From assembly GCA_020848905.1 (NCBI GenBank), contig JADLHG010000033.1, positions 62,001 to 126,000 of the forward strand: 64,000 bases of DNA. Reading direction: 5' to 3'. Source of the stretch: Deltaproteobacteria bacterium (GTDB taxonomy: Bacteria; Myxococcota_A; Polyangia; GCA-2747355; JADLHG01). Shown piece after piece: positions 1 to 8,447 of this stretch; the first letter of the stretch is position 1, and the number at the start of each line of letters is the position of its first letter. Position numbers and translations under genes: made by a program. The notes beneath the pieces were generated by a model, which made no database searches, had not been told where the DNA came from, and saw only the letters and a list, made by a program, of their open reading frames with translations.

Positions 1-1014
1 ATAGCGCTCGCAGAAGCGCCGGACGGTCTGGTCGCGGATGTCCTCGTGCCGGATGCGCCCGAGGAGGTCGTAGAGCAGCCCCTCTCGGAGGGCCCCCGAC
101 GAGGGGCGCATGGCCTCGATTCCGAGCGCGTCGAAGACGGCGCACAGGATGGCGAGTCCTCCCGGCAGAACCGAGGCCCGCTCCGCGTGGAGCAGCGGGA
201 GCTTCAGCCGACGCACGTGACCGGCCACGAGCAGCGCCTTCTTCAGCTTGCGGAGCCCCTTCAGCGTGACGTCGCGCTCGGCCCAACCCGTCGCGCGCAG
301 GATCTGGCCGATGGTGACGATGGTGCCCGAGGAGCCCACGCAGGTGCGCCAGCCCATGGCTCCGTAGGGGCGCTGGATCGGCTGCAGCTCCTGTCCGGCG
401 GCGATCTCGGCCTGCGCGAATTCGGCGCGGCCGATGCGCCCTGTCGGGAAGAAGCGCTGCGTATAGCCCACGCACCCCATGTAGAGGCTGTCGGTGAGCT
501 GCGGCTCGAACCGCTCCCCGAGGATGACCTCCGTGCTGCCGCCGCCGATGTCCACCACCAGGCGCCGACCGTGCTCCTCGGCCAGGTCGTGCGCCACGCC
601 GAGGTAGGTGAGCCGCGCCTCCTCGCGTCCCGAGATCACCTCGATGGGATGGCCGAGCGCGCGCCGGGCCCGGCGCAGAAAGGCGCGGGCGTCGCGCGCC
701 TGGCGCAGGGTGTTGGTGCCGACGGCCCGCACCATGGCCGGTGGGAGGTCTCGCAGCCGCTGGCGGAAGCGGGAGAGGCAGTCCAGGGCCCGCGTCTCGG
801 CGTCGGCCGTGAGGCGTCTCTCGTCGTCGAGGCCGGCGCCGAGCAGCACGCGCTCTCGTCGGCGGTCGAGCACGTCGAAGTGGCCCCCCACCACGCGCGC
901 CACGATGAGGTGGAAGCTGTTCGAGCCGAGATCCACCCCGGCGATCGTGTCGCCCTCGCTGCGGGCCGGCGCGGCGGTGACGAGGCCGACGGGGGTGGAG
1001 GCGCGACGGGCCAT
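1..1014 (-). CDS. ppx: Exopolyphosphatase / pppGpp phosphohydrolase, Ppx/GppA family (C-terminus cut by window edge)
   Basis: Reading the minus strand from the ATG at 1014 gives 338 codons open to the left edge. The product has the actin-like ATPase fold signatures of Ppx/GppA: a phosphate-1 loop (VDLGSNSFHLIVARV, Asp28) and a phosphate-2 loop (DIGGGSTEVI, Asp155-Glu162). Family members remove terminal phosphates from polyphosphate or convert pppGpp to ppGpp in the cytoplasm; the two activities cannot be told apart here. The first 25 residues precede the fold, so an internal start is possible. The gene is divergent from the release-factor-like gene, with a 50-bp gap. The C-terminus is missing, so I cannot say whether it is a short (about 300 aa) or long (about 500 aa) family member; the visible part already exceeds the short form. 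Confidence 0.88.
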   Translation of the reverse strand, partial: MARRASTPVGLVTAAPARSEGDTIAGVDLGSNSFHLIVARVVGGHFDVLDRRRERVLLGAGLDDERRLTADAETRALDCLSRFRQRLRDLPPAMVRAVGTNTLRQARDARAFLRRARRALGHPIEVISGREEARLTYLGVAHDLAEEHGRRLVVDIGGGSTEVILGERFEPQLTDSLYMGCVGYTQRFFPTGRIGRAEFAQAEIAAGQELQPIQRPYGAMGWRTCVGSSGTIVTIGQILRATGWAERDVTLKGLRKLKKALLVAGHVRRLKLPLLHAERASVLPGGLAILCAVFDALGIEAMRPSSGALREGLLYDLLGRIRHEDIRDQTVRRFCERY

Positions 1015-1064
1015 GCGGGGCCGGACCGTAGCACGGCGGCCGCGGCCCGTGCGATGCTCCGAGG

Positions 1065-1580
1065 GTGACGGGACCGACGAAGAGCGACTACCTCTGCCTC
1101 GGGGACGCCGAGCTGCTCGCGCAGTGCGAGGTGGATAGGTACCGCGGCTCCGGACCCGGCGGGCAGAAGCGCAACAAGACCGAGAGCGCCGTCCGGCTCC
1201 GCCACCTGCCGACGGGGCTGCAGGTCGTGGCGACCGAGAGTCGCTCGCAGCACGAGAACCGCCGTCGGGGGCTGCGACGCCTGCGCGAGCGCATCGCCCT
1301 CGAGGTGCGGCGCCCGCTCGTGCTGCAGGGTTACGCGCCCCCGCCAGAGCTGCTCGCGCTCCTTGCCGCGTCGCGCTCCTCGGTGACCCGCGAGACGCAC
1401 CTCCGCGCTCTCCAGGGGCTCCTCGACCTCTTCGCGGCCCTGAACGGGTCGGTGCGCGACACGGCCGAGAGGCTCGGGGTCAGCACCGCGAGTCTCTCGC
1501 GCCTCCTCCTCGCCGACCCGCAGGTGACCGCCACCGTGAACCGGCTACGCGCCGAGCTGGGGCTGCATCCGCTGCGGTGA
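1065..1580 (+). CDS. Peptide chain release factor-like protein (RF-1 GGQ domain, ArfB-like) with C-terminal helical domain
   Basis: 171 aa from a GTG start, with GAGG immediately upstream. Residues 29-40 carry the GGQ loop (GSGPGGQKRNKT), the catalytic motif that hydrolyses peptidyl-tRNA on the ribosome. The protein has no stop-codon recognition domain, so it resembles the stand-alone rescue hydrolases (ArfB/YaeJ, about 140 aa) more than RF1/RF2. It lacks an obvious ArfB-type Lys/Arg-rich tail. Instead residues about 100-171 form a helical region with a helix-turn-helix-like stretch (AERLGVSTASLSRLLL). Function in stalled-ribosome rescue is inferred from the GGQ domain. The next gene starts about 70 bp downstream. 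Confidence 0.82.
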   Translation: MTGPTKSDYLCLGDAELLAQCEVDRYRGSGPGGQKRNKTESAVRLRHLPTGLQVVATESRSQHENRRRGLRRLRERIALEVRRPLVLQGYAPPPELLALLAASRSSVTRETHLRALQGLLDLFAALNGSVRDTAERLGVSTASLSRLLLADPQVTATVNRLRAELGLHPLR

Positions 1581-1650
1581 GCTGCTCGCCCGACACCTCG
1601 CCCCGTCGCGCGGTTCACTCGCGCGGCCGCCGAGGGTATGCTGCGCCGTC

Positions 1651-3477
1651 ATGCCGCGCCTCGCCTCGCGCCTCGTCGCCCCCGTGCTCTTGCTGTCGCT
1701 CGCGGCCGCCTGTCGGCCTCGCGGTCGCACCTGCGCGCTCGAGCACCCCGAGCTGCGGCGTCCGTCGGCGCCCGCGGTGGGGACCCCCCTCGGCCGCCTC
1801 GCGCAGGCCTACTGGGACCGGCTGATGCGCGCCGCCCCCGAGCGCGCGACTTACCTCGGGGATCGCCGCTTCGACGCCGAGCTGCCCGATCCGTCGGTCG
1901 AGGCGCGCCGACGACTCGTGGTCGACCTGGAGCGCCTGCGTCTCGGCGTGCAGGCGCTCGAGCCTGGCGGCCTCTCCGAGGAGGAGCGGGTGACCCGCGC
2001 GGTGCTCCTCTGGTCGATCGACGGCGCGCGGGCCGAGGAAGCCTGTCGGCGCGTCCTCTGGGACCTGGACCCGCTCTACGGCCCGCAGGTCTGGCTCGCG
2101 GAGCTCAGCAAGCACCACGCGATTCGCACCTCCGAACACGCCGCGACGCTCCTCGCGCGCTACCGGAAGATCCCGGCCTTCCTCGAGCGCTATCGCGGCG
2201 CGCTGGCGGAAGGGCTCCTCGAGGGGTACGCCGTTCCCACGCTGATCGTGGACCGCGTGCTCGGCCAGCTCGACCGCCTGCTCGCCCTCCCCGCCGACCG
2301 CTCCCCCTTCGTGGCCACGGTGGTCCTGCCGGCGAGCTTTGGCAAAGACCACGCCGCGCGCTTTCGGCGCCAGCTGGTCGAGCGCGTAGAGGCGACCGTG
2401 TACCCCGCACTGCGGGCTCACGCGGCCTTTCTTCGGCGCGAGTACCGGCCACACGCGCGCTCCTCGGTGGGGGTCTTTGCGCTCCCCGGCGGCCGGGCCT
2501 GCTACGCGGCGCTCGCGCGCCAGATCGCCGGGACCACCAGAACGCCCGAGGAGATCCACCGCATCGGCCTCGACGAGCTCACGCGCCTCGAGGGCGAGAT
2601 GCGGCAGATCGCGCGAAAGCTCGCGGGCCACGAGGACCTGCCCCGCTTCATGGCCTGGCTGCGGTCGCGCCCGGAGATGTACGCGAAACAGACCTCCGCG
2701 CTCCTCGCGCGCGCCGACGGGATCGTGACGCGCGCGCTGGCCGCGCTCCCTCGGGCCTTCGGACGCCTTCCACGCCGGCCCGTGCGGGTGAGGCCCATCG
2801 AGGCCTTCCGGGCCGCCGACGCCCCTGCGGCCTTCTACTACCCCGCCCCCGACGACGGGTCGCGCCCCGGCTACTTCTACCTCAACGTCCACGACCTGTC
2901 GGCTCGGCCGCTCTACAACCTGGAGGCCCTCACCTACCACGAGGCCGTGCCGGGGCATCACCTGCAGATCGCCCTCGCACAGGAGCAGGCGAGCCTCCCC
3001 CTCTTCCGGCGCCACGAGGGACAGACCGCCTTCGTCGAGGGCTGGGCCCTCTACAGCGAGGTGCTCTCCGACGAGCTCGGCCTCTACAGCTCGCCGGCCA
3101 CGCGCTTCGGCTACCTCAACTACCAGGCGTGGCGCGCGGCCCGGCTGGTGGTGGACACGGGGCTGCACGCGCTCGGCTGGTCGCGGGAGCGGGCGCTGCG
3201 CTTCATGCAGGAGCGTACGGCCCTGACGCCGCGCGAGGTGGAGAACGAGATAGACCGCTACATCAACTGGCCCGGCCAGGCGCTCGCGTATCTCCTCGGT
3301 CGCCTGACCTTCCAGGAGCTCCGCTCCCGGGCTACGCGCGCGCTCGGGCCCCGTTTTCGTCTGGCCGCATTTCACGACGAGGCGCTGCGCCACGGCGCCG
3401 TGCCGCTGGAAATTCTCTCGACCCTGATCGACGCCTGGATCGCCCGCGCCGAGGGGCGTCGGGCGCCGAGCTCGTGA
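1651..3477 (+). CDS. DUF885 family lipoprotein (putative metallopeptidase-like)
   Basis: 608 aa. The N-terminus is a lipoprotein signal with lipobox LAAAC (Cys21), so the protein is probably membrane-anchored in the periplasm or on the outer membrane. The DUF885 hallmark, His-Glu-x2-Pro-Gly-His-His, is at residues 430-437 (THR/TYR context TYHEAVPGHHLQ), followed by a conserved EGWALY segment. The family is thought to be a zinc peptidase relative, but its substrates are unknown. There is no Shine-Dalgarno sequence. Instead TATGCT lies 8 nt before the ATG, consistent with a leaderless or near-leaderless transcript (see findings). NadE follows after 19 bp and may be co-transcribed. Confidence 0.85.
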   Translation: MPRLASRLVAPVLLLSLAAACRPRGRTCALEHPELRRPSAPAVGTPLGRLAQAYWDRLMRAAPERATYLGDRRFDAELPDPSVEARRRLVVDLERLRLGVQALEPGGLSEEERVTRAVLLWSIDGARAEEACRRVLWDLDPLYGPQVWLAELSKHHAIRTSEHAATLLARYRKIPAFLERYRGALAEGLLEGYAVPTLIVDRVLGQLDRLLALPADRSPFVATVVLPASFGKDHAARFRRQLVERVEATVYPALRAHAAFLRREYRPHARSSVGVFALPGGRACYAALARQIAGTTRTPEEIHRIGLDELTRLEGEMRQIARKLAGHEDLPRFMAWLRSRPEMYAKQTSALLARADGIVTRALAALPRAFGRLPRRPVRVRPIEAFRAADAPAAFYYPAPDDGSRPGYFYLNVHDLSARPLYNLEALTYHEAVPGHHLQIALAQEQASLPLFRRHEGQTAFVEGWALYSEVLSDELGLYSSPATRFGYLNYQAWRAARLVVDTGLHALGWSRERALRFMQERTALTPREVENEIDRYINWPGQALAYLLGRLTFQELRSRATRALGPRFRLAAFHDEALRHGAVPLEILSTLIDAWIARAEGRRAPSS

Positions 3478-3496
3478 CCCCTCAGACGGAGTACGC

Positions 3497-5527
3497 ATGC
3501 CCCCAAGCCTCAACGGATTCGTTCGAGCCTGCGCCGCGGTCCCGCATTGCCGCGTGGTGGACGTGGCGGCCAACACCGAAGCCACGCTCGCGCTCTGGAC
3601 GCGCGCGCACGAGGAGGGCGCCGCCCTGGTGGCCTTCCCGGAGCTCGGGCTGACGGCCTACACCGCGCGCGATCTCTTCCTCGACCAGCACCTGCAGGGC
3701 GCCGCGCGGTCCGCGCTCGGGCAGCTCAAGGAGGCCGGCCGACGGCTGCGGCCCCTCGCCATCGTGGGGCTCCCCCTGCGCGTGGGCTCGGGCCTCTACA
3801 ACGTGGCGGCCGTGCTCGCCGGCGGTCGAGTGCTCGGCGTGGTGCCGAAGGCCTTCCTCCCCTCGTACCGTGAGTTCGAGGAGGCGCGCTGGTTCCGGCC
3901 CGGAGCGGAGGTCCCTCCCGGCTCCACCGTCGAGCTCTTCGGCGAGACGGTCCCCTTCGGCACCGACATCCTCTTCGCCGCGACGGACCAGCCGGACCTG
4001 GTGCTGGGCGTGGAGCTCTGCGAGGACTACTGGGTGCAGCTCCCCCCGAGCATGTTCCAGGTCTCCGCCGGCGCCACGGTGGTCTGCAACCTGTCGGCGT
4101 CGAACTTCACCATCGGCAAGGCGGACCTGCGGCGGCTCCTCGCGCGCTCCGTCTCCGACCGGGGCAAGTGCGCCTATGTCTACGTGGCGGCGGGGCCGGG
4201 CGAGTCCTCCACCGACCTGGCCTTCGACGCGGATGCCTTCATCTGCGAGAACGGGCGCGAGCTGGCGGCCTCGAAGCGCTTCTCGCGCGAGGACCAGCTC
4301 GTGACGGTGGACCTGGACCTCGAGCTCCTCGTGCACGAGCGCGTCGTGACCACGAGCTTCGGCGATTGCGCACGGGTCAATGCCCGTCCCTTTCGCCGCG
4401 TCCCCTTCGCCTCGGCGGGGGCGTCGCTCGCGCCCCTGCGGCGTGAGGTCACGCCGCACCCGTTTCTGCCGAAGGACCCGGCGACGCTGGCCACGCGCTG
4501 CTGGGAGATCTTCGAGATCCAGACCAACGCGCTCCTCACGCGCATGCAGGCCACGGGGATGCCGCGGTTGGTCCTCGGTCTCTCGGGGGGGCTCGATTCG
4601 ACACAGGCCGCGCTGGTGGCGGCGGGCGCGCTGGATCTCGCCGGACGCCCGCGCGACGAGCTGCTCTGCGTGACGATGCCGGGGCTCGGGACCTCTTCGG
4701 GGACCCGCAAGAACGCCGAGGAGCTCGCGACCGCCCTCGGCGCGCGCTTCTTCGAGGTGGGTGTGGCGGAGGCCACGCGGCTGCTCCTCGAGGGGGTCGG
4801 GCACCCTGCGGCCGCCGACGCGTCGACCGTGGAGGAGCTCCTCGCGGCGCTCCGCCGCCGCCCCGAGCTCGGCGACGTGACGCTCGAGAACATTCAGGCC
4901 CGCCTCCGCACGCTCGTGCTCATGACCATGGCGAACCTCCACCGCGGGATCGTCGTCGGGACCGGCGACCTCTCGGAGAAGGCGCTGGGCTGGTGCACCT
5001 ACGCCGGGGATCACATCGCGATGTACGACGTGAACGCGGGCGTGCCGAAGACGCTGATTCAGTTCGTGGTGCGGTGGGTCGCGACCGAGCGCCTCGCGAG
5101 CTGGAGCGTGAGCGATCCGCAGGCCCTTCGAGCCACGCTCTTCGCGATCCTCGAGACGCCGATCTCCCCCGAGTTGCTCCCCGCGGATGCGGCGGGGCAG
5201 ATCGCGCAGCGGACCGAGGCGGCCCTCGGGCCCTACGAGCTGCACGACTTCTTCCTCTATCACTTCGTGCGCCACGGGGCGCGCCCGGCCCGCATCCTGG
5301 ACCTCGCGCAGGTGGCCTTCGCCGGTCGGTACGCCCTCGAGGAGATGAAGTCCCGCCTCGCGCTCTTTCTGCAGCGCTTCTTCGGCAACCAGTTCAAGCG
5401 CTCCTGCGCGACCGACGGCCCCAAGGTGGGGATGGTGGCCCTCTCTCCCCGGGGGGACTGGCGCATGCCCTCGGATGCCCAGGTCCGCTCCTGGCTGGAC
5501 GAGGTGCGGGGCTACGCCGGGGCCTGA
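3497..5527 (+). CDS. nadE: Glutamine-dependent NAD+ synthetase
   Basis: 676 aa, the usual size for the fused two-domain enzyme. Residues 1 to about 290 are a nitrilase/CN-hydrolase glutaminase domain with the Glu (FPELGLTAY), Lys (VPKAFLPSYREF) and Cys175 (GVELCEDYW) triad, which releases ammonia from glutamine. Residues about 330-676 are the NAD synthase domain with the ATP-pyrophosphatase loop SGGLDS (363-368) and a GTGDLSEKALGW segment. The reaction is deamido-NAD plus ATP and glutamine giving NAD, the last step of NAD synthesis in the cytoplasm. ACGGAG upstream supports the ATG at 3497. It lies 19 bp after the DUF885 gene. Confidence 0.96.
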   Translation: MPPSLNGFVRACAAVPHCRVVDVAANTEATLALWTRAHEEGAALVAFPELGLTAYTARDLFLDQHLQGAARSALGQLKEAGRRLRPLAIVGLPLRVGSGLYNVAAVLAGGRVLGVVPKAFLPSYREFEEARWFRPGAEVPPGSTVELFGETVPFGTDILFAATDQPDLVLGVELCEDYWVQLPPSMFQVSAGATVVCNLSASNFTIGKADLRRLLARSVSDRGKCAYVYVAAGPGESSTDLAFDADAFICENGRELAASKRFSREDQLVTVDLDLELLVHERVVTTSFGDCARVNARPFRRVPFASAGASLAPLRREVTPHPFLPKDPATLATRCWEIFEIQTNALLTRMQATGMPRLVLGLSGGLDSTQAALVAAGALDLAGRPRDELLCVTMPGLGTSSGTRKNAEELATALGARFFEVGVAEATRLLLEGVGHPAAADASTVEELLAALRRRPELGDVTLENIQARLRTLVLMTMANLHRGIVVGTGDLSEKALGWCTYAGDHIAMYDVNAGVPKTLIQFVVRWVATERLASWSVSDPQALRATLFAILETPISPELLPADAAGQIAQRTEAALGPYELHDFFLYHFVRHGARPARILDLAQVAFAGRYALEEMKSRLALFLQRFFGNQFKRSCATDGPKVGMVALSPRGDWRMPSDAQVRSWLDEVRGYAGA

Positions 5528-5632
5528 GCGGTCCTCCTCGCGGAAATTATCTATCTGAAATAAATTGCGAAGCCGGATAACGCGGTGCGTGATTTAGTGC
5601 ACAAACAAAAGTCGCGCATAAGAGTTTTTTGA

Positions 5633-5659
5633 ATAGGCCACATATCTTCTGTTGCCTAT
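5633..5659 (+). promoter_or_regulatory. Inverted repeat, candidate operator for the DtxR-type regulator
   Basis: ATAGGC (5633-5638) and GCCTAT (5654-5659) form a perfect 6-bp inverted repeat whose half-site centres are 21 bp apart, two helical turns. The right arm overlaps the -35 hexamer of the regulator's candidate promoter. The position and spacing fit an autoregulatory operator. The sequence only loosely resembles known DtxR/IdeR boxes, so the pairing with this regulator is an inference. Confidence 0.4.
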
Positions 5660-5680
5660 CGGAAGCTGCTGTCTTATACG
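5652..5680 (+). promoter_or_regulatory. Sigma70-type promoter of the DtxR-type regulator, placed for a leaderless start
   Basis: TTGCCT (5652-5657) and TATACG (5675-5680) are separated by 17 bp inside an unusually AT-rich intergenic stretch. Transcription would be expected to start at about 5686-5688, and the ATG is at 5687-5689. No Shine-Dalgarno sequence lies upstream of that ATG. A leaderless mRNA is the simplest reading. Confidence 0.45.
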
Positions 5681-5686
5681 TGGTTC

Positions 5687-6283
5687 ATGAGCGTGGACGT
5701 CTGGAAGCAGTTCGACCAGAACCTCATCTCGCACTCCGTGGCCCACCACCTGGTCACGATCGCTGCCCTTCGGGAGCGGCACGGCTACGCCCGAGTCTCC
5801 GACGTGGCCAAGTCGCTCAACATCACGCGAGGCAGCGCCTCTCTGACGCTCAAGGCGCTCAAGCAGCGCGGGCTGGTGCAGGAGGACGAGAATCGTTTTC
5901 TCTTGCTGAGCGAGGTGGGCGAGGCGATCGCGCGGGCGGTGCAGGCCAAGCAGGTCGTACTCCGGCGATTCCTGGAAGAGGTGTTGCAGGTGCCCACGGC
6001 CAGCGCCGAGATCGACACGTGCAAGATCGAGCACCTGCTGAGCAACGTCACGGTGCGACGGCTGGCCGCCTTACTTCGCTTCCTCGAGTCCGGTGACCCC
6101 GCGGCGCGTGCTTTCCTGCCGAGCTGGGAGCGCTTCGCGAAACCGTGCACCACCGATCCCTCCACCTGCGCCGCGTGCGCCGAGGGCTGCGTCTGCGAGC
6201 TCCTCGATCGCGGCGATACGCTGGCGGGCGAGGCTCTGCAATCGGTCTGCGACCACTCACACCCTGATGGGAGTTCGAGCTGA
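5687..6283 (+). CDS. DtxR/MntR-family metal-responsive transcriptional regulator with extra C-terminal cysteines
   Basis: 198 aa. Residues about 10-75 are a winged helix-turn-helix (VSDVAKSLNITRGSASLTLKAL). Residues 112-116 (CKIEH) match the DtxR metal-ligand pattern Cys-x2-Glu-His, so it should respond to Fe(II) or Mn(II) as a DNA-binding repressor or activator. Unlike DtxR or MntR it has a C-terminal cysteine cluster (Cys144, 151, 154, 158, 160, and Cys178 near His180/His182), which could bind zinc or an iron-sulfur cluster. There is no SH3-like domain. The stop overlaps the ATG of the next gene (TGATG), so the two are translationally coupled. The promoter and candidate operator lie directly upstream. 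Confidence 0.82.
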   Translation: MSVDVWKQFDQNLISHSVAHHLVTIAALRERHGYARVSDVAKSLNITRGSASLTLKALKQRGLVQEDENRFLLLSEVGEAIARAVQAKQVVLRRFLEEVLQVPTASAEIDTCKIEHLLSNVTVRRLAALLRFLESGDPAARAFLPSWERFAKPCTTDPSTCAACAEGCVCELLDRGDTLAGEALQSVCDHSHPDGSSS

Positions 6284-6549
6284 TGAACGCCTCAGTCTTG
6301 CGGCGGCCGCGGGCCGGCACGGGCGACCCTCTCTCCGGGCCGCGCCTCGTACAGGGGGCCCCGCAACGGGCCCTCACGGAGGACCTGCGTTGCGATTGCG
6401 GCAATCTGCTCGCGCGCCTCCTGGCGGGGGAGATCGAGCTCAAGTGCCGGCGGTGCAAGCGCGTGGTCACGCTCTCGGTCGAGCCGGGAGTGGCCGGCGG
6501 CGCTCCGGATCTGCGGGCGCTCAGGTGCGTGTGCGAGGACGCACAGTAG
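6283..6549 (+). CDS. Small Com-like zinc-finger protein coupled to the DtxR regulator
   Basis: 88 aa. Residues about 30-60 carry CDCGNLLARL followed by IELKCRRCKRVV. This four-cysteine zinc finger resembles the Com family (phage Mu Com, an RNA-binding translational activator) in its Cys spacing and its IE(I/L)KCRRCKR core. A further Cys pair (RCVCED) ends the protein. The start ATG overlaps the upstream TGA by one base, so it is probably made only when the regulator is translated. Its role is unknown: nucleic-acid binding or metal sensing are inferences from the finger. It ends 27 bp before the convergent kinase gene. Confidence 0.68.
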   Translation: MNASVLRRPRAGTGDPLSGPRLVQGAPQRALTEDLRCDCGNLLARLLAGEIELKCRRCKRVVTLSVEPGVAGGAPDLRALRCVCEDAQ

Positions 6550-6576
6550 TCATTTCGTGTCCGGGCGCCGCGCGCC

Positions 6577-8256
6577 TCACCGCGCGAGCAGCAGCACCAG
6601 CAGACCCGTCGCGATGACCACCGCCAGCGCCGTGAGAGCCGCGAGGACCAGCAGCCGGCCCGGGGGCTTCTGCCGAGCAGGAGCCGTGCGCGCGGAGCGG
6701 CCCTCCCCAGGCGCCGCGAAGGAACTCGAGCTGAAGGCTTCCGCCGCGTCGGGGGCGAGCCTCGAGGCTTCGCGCACGCCGGCCGGCAACTCGTAGTCGA
6801 GCTGCGTGTTCTCGAGCTCGTCCGGTTCCATGCCGAGCTCGGCGCGGATCACGTCCGTGCGCGAGGGTCGGTCGGGGCGGTCGGAGATGAGCGTCTCGCC
6901 GTCGTCGTCGAAGACGCCGTGGGCGGTCGACGGGCTCGGGCCGAGGCCTTCCATCTCGCCGGTCAGCGAGACCGGAGAGAGCACCGTGACGCGTTGAGGG
7001 TTCGGGCGGCTGGGAGGTGGGCCGGCCGGCCCGGCCTCGCCCCCCTTCGAGCGTTCGGCGGCGCTCGCCTCGTTGGCGGGCGGGGTGCCGGGGGCGGGCA
7101 GGCCCGGCGCCTCGAGGGAGGGGGCGACCGACGGGAGGGTGGGGTCGGCCTCGTCGCCCGGTGGATCGGCCGGGAGCGGCGTCTCCTTCGCAGAGGCGGC
7201 TCGACGGGCGGCAGCATCCGCGCGGGGACGTTGCGCCGCCAGGGTGGACTCCGCGCGCGAGAGGAGCGGTTTCCACGGCAGCACGTCGGGGACGGCGGCG
7301 CGAAGGTGTTCCATCAGCTCGCCGGCGCTGGAATACCGCTCTGCGGGCCGCTTGGCCATGGCCTTCAGGATCACGGCCTCGAGGGCGGCCGGTACCGGGG
7401 CGAGCTGCGACGGCCGGGGCGGCTTGTCGCGCAGCTGCATCGTCATCACGCGCACCGGGTTCGGGTCGACGAAGGGCTTTCGCCCCGTGACCAGCTCGAA
7501 GAGCATCACCCCGAGCGAGTACACGTCGGCGCGCACGTCGAGACCGAGCCCGCGGCATTGTTCCGGGGCCATGTATTCGGGGGTGCCGAGCACCATGCCG
7601 GCCTGCGTCTCCTCGCTCGGCGAGCCGCCGCGCAGCTTGGCGATGCCGAAGTCCAGGATCTTGATCAGCGGGTGGGGCGGCCGTCGGAGCACGATGACGT
7701 TCTCGGGCTTCAGGTCGCGATGGATGAAGCCCTTGGCGTGCGCCGCGTCGAGGGCGTCACAGAGCTGCTCGAAGAGGAGGGGCAGGTGCCCGGCCTCGAG
7801 TCGCTGCGCCCCCGCGAGCACCAGGTGGAGCCCCAGGCCGTCGAGGAGCTCCATCACCAGATAGTTTCGCCCGTCGTCGAGCTCGCCGATGGCGAAGATG
7901 TCCACGATGTTGTGATGGCCGATCTGGTTGACGGCCCGCGCCTCGAGGACGAACCGGGCCACGGCCTTCGGGTCCTGGGCGAAGCGTCGGTTGAGCACCT
8001 TGATCGCCACCCGCTTGCTGATCACGGGGTGGATGGCGGCGTAGACCGCGCCCATCCCTCCGACGGCGAGGAGCCCTTCCACGCGATATTCGGCGACGAG
8101 CATCCCGGGCTCGAGGGGCACGTCGGGCTTCGAAGCGTAGCCGCCGGCGTCGGCACCCGCGAAGGTGCGGCTGAGCTCGAGCAGGGGCAGGCCGTCCTGG
8201 GGACAGCTCGCCTGGTCCTGACCGAAGGTTCCTCGGCAGCCGGGGCAGACGCGCAT
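6577..8256 (-). CDS. Zinc-ribbon Ser/Thr protein kinase, membrane anchored
   Basis: 559 aa from the ATG at 8256. The frame stays open to a GTG at 8322, but the shorter start puts a zinc ribbon (MRVCPGC, then CPQDGLPL) at the N-terminus, as in related myxobacterial kinases. The kinase domain spans about residues 55-315, with the Gly-rich loop AVGGMGAVY, VAIKVL lysine, HRDLKPEN catalytic loop, DFG, and APE. A low-complexity Pro/Ala linker follows. The last 30 residues are a hydrophobic segment (LVLAALTALAVVIATGLLVL), so the kinase probably faces the cytoplasm from a C-terminal anchor. It shares its architecture with the kinase at 35351. It is divergent from the Cys-rich lipoprotein gene. Confidence 0.92.
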   Translation of the reverse strand: MRVCPGCRGTFGQDQASCPQDGLPLLELSRTFAGADAGGYASKPDVPLEPGMLVAEYRVEGLLAVGGMGAVYAAIHPVISKRVAIKVLNRRFAQDPKAVARFVLEARAVNQIGHHNIVDIFAIGELDDGRNYLVMELLDGLGLHLVLAGAQRLEAGHLPLLFEQLCDALDAAHAKGFIHRDLKPENVIVLRRPPHPLIKILDFGIAKLRGGSPSEETQAGMVLGTPEYMAPEQCRGLGLDVRADVYSLGVMLFELVTGRKPFVDPNPVRVMTMQLRDKPPRPSQLAPVPAALEAVILKAMAKRPAERYSSAGELMEHLRAAVPDVLPWKPLLSRAESTLAAQRPRADAAARRAASAKETPLPADPPGDEADPTLPSVAPSLEAPGLPAPGTPPANEASAAERSKGGEAGPAGPPPSRPNPQRVTVLSPVSLTGEMEGLGPSPSTAHGVFDDDGETLISDRPDRPSRTDVIRAELGMEPDELENTQLDYELPAGVREASRLAPDAAEAFSSSSFAAPGEGRSARTAPARQKPPGRLLVLAALTALAVVIATGLLVLLLAR

Positions 8257-8447
8257 CGACGAGAGCTCGCGGGCAGCGACGCCTCGACACCGGGCGGCGC
8301 TGCGCTTCCTCGAGCGTATCACCCATGGCCCCGGGCCACCAAGGGGTGGGCTGCTCCGTAGTCCGCGTGCAGCGTTGTTGTCCCGGGCGGCTTTCGTCGG
8401 TTAGTCTTGATCCATAGGACTTACCCTTCGACTCGAGGAGGAGCACG

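Noticed and set aside
1615-3585. Long minus-strand open frame (656 codons) opposite the DUF885 gene
   Set aside because: It is antisense to a well-supported lipoprotein with conserved motifs, and its translation is Arg/Gly/Ala/His-rich with no family resemblance: a high-GC shadow frame.
3482-5275. Minus-strand frame opposite nadE (597 codons)
   Set aside because: NadE motifs are all in the plus frame; the antisense product is low-complexity basic sequence.
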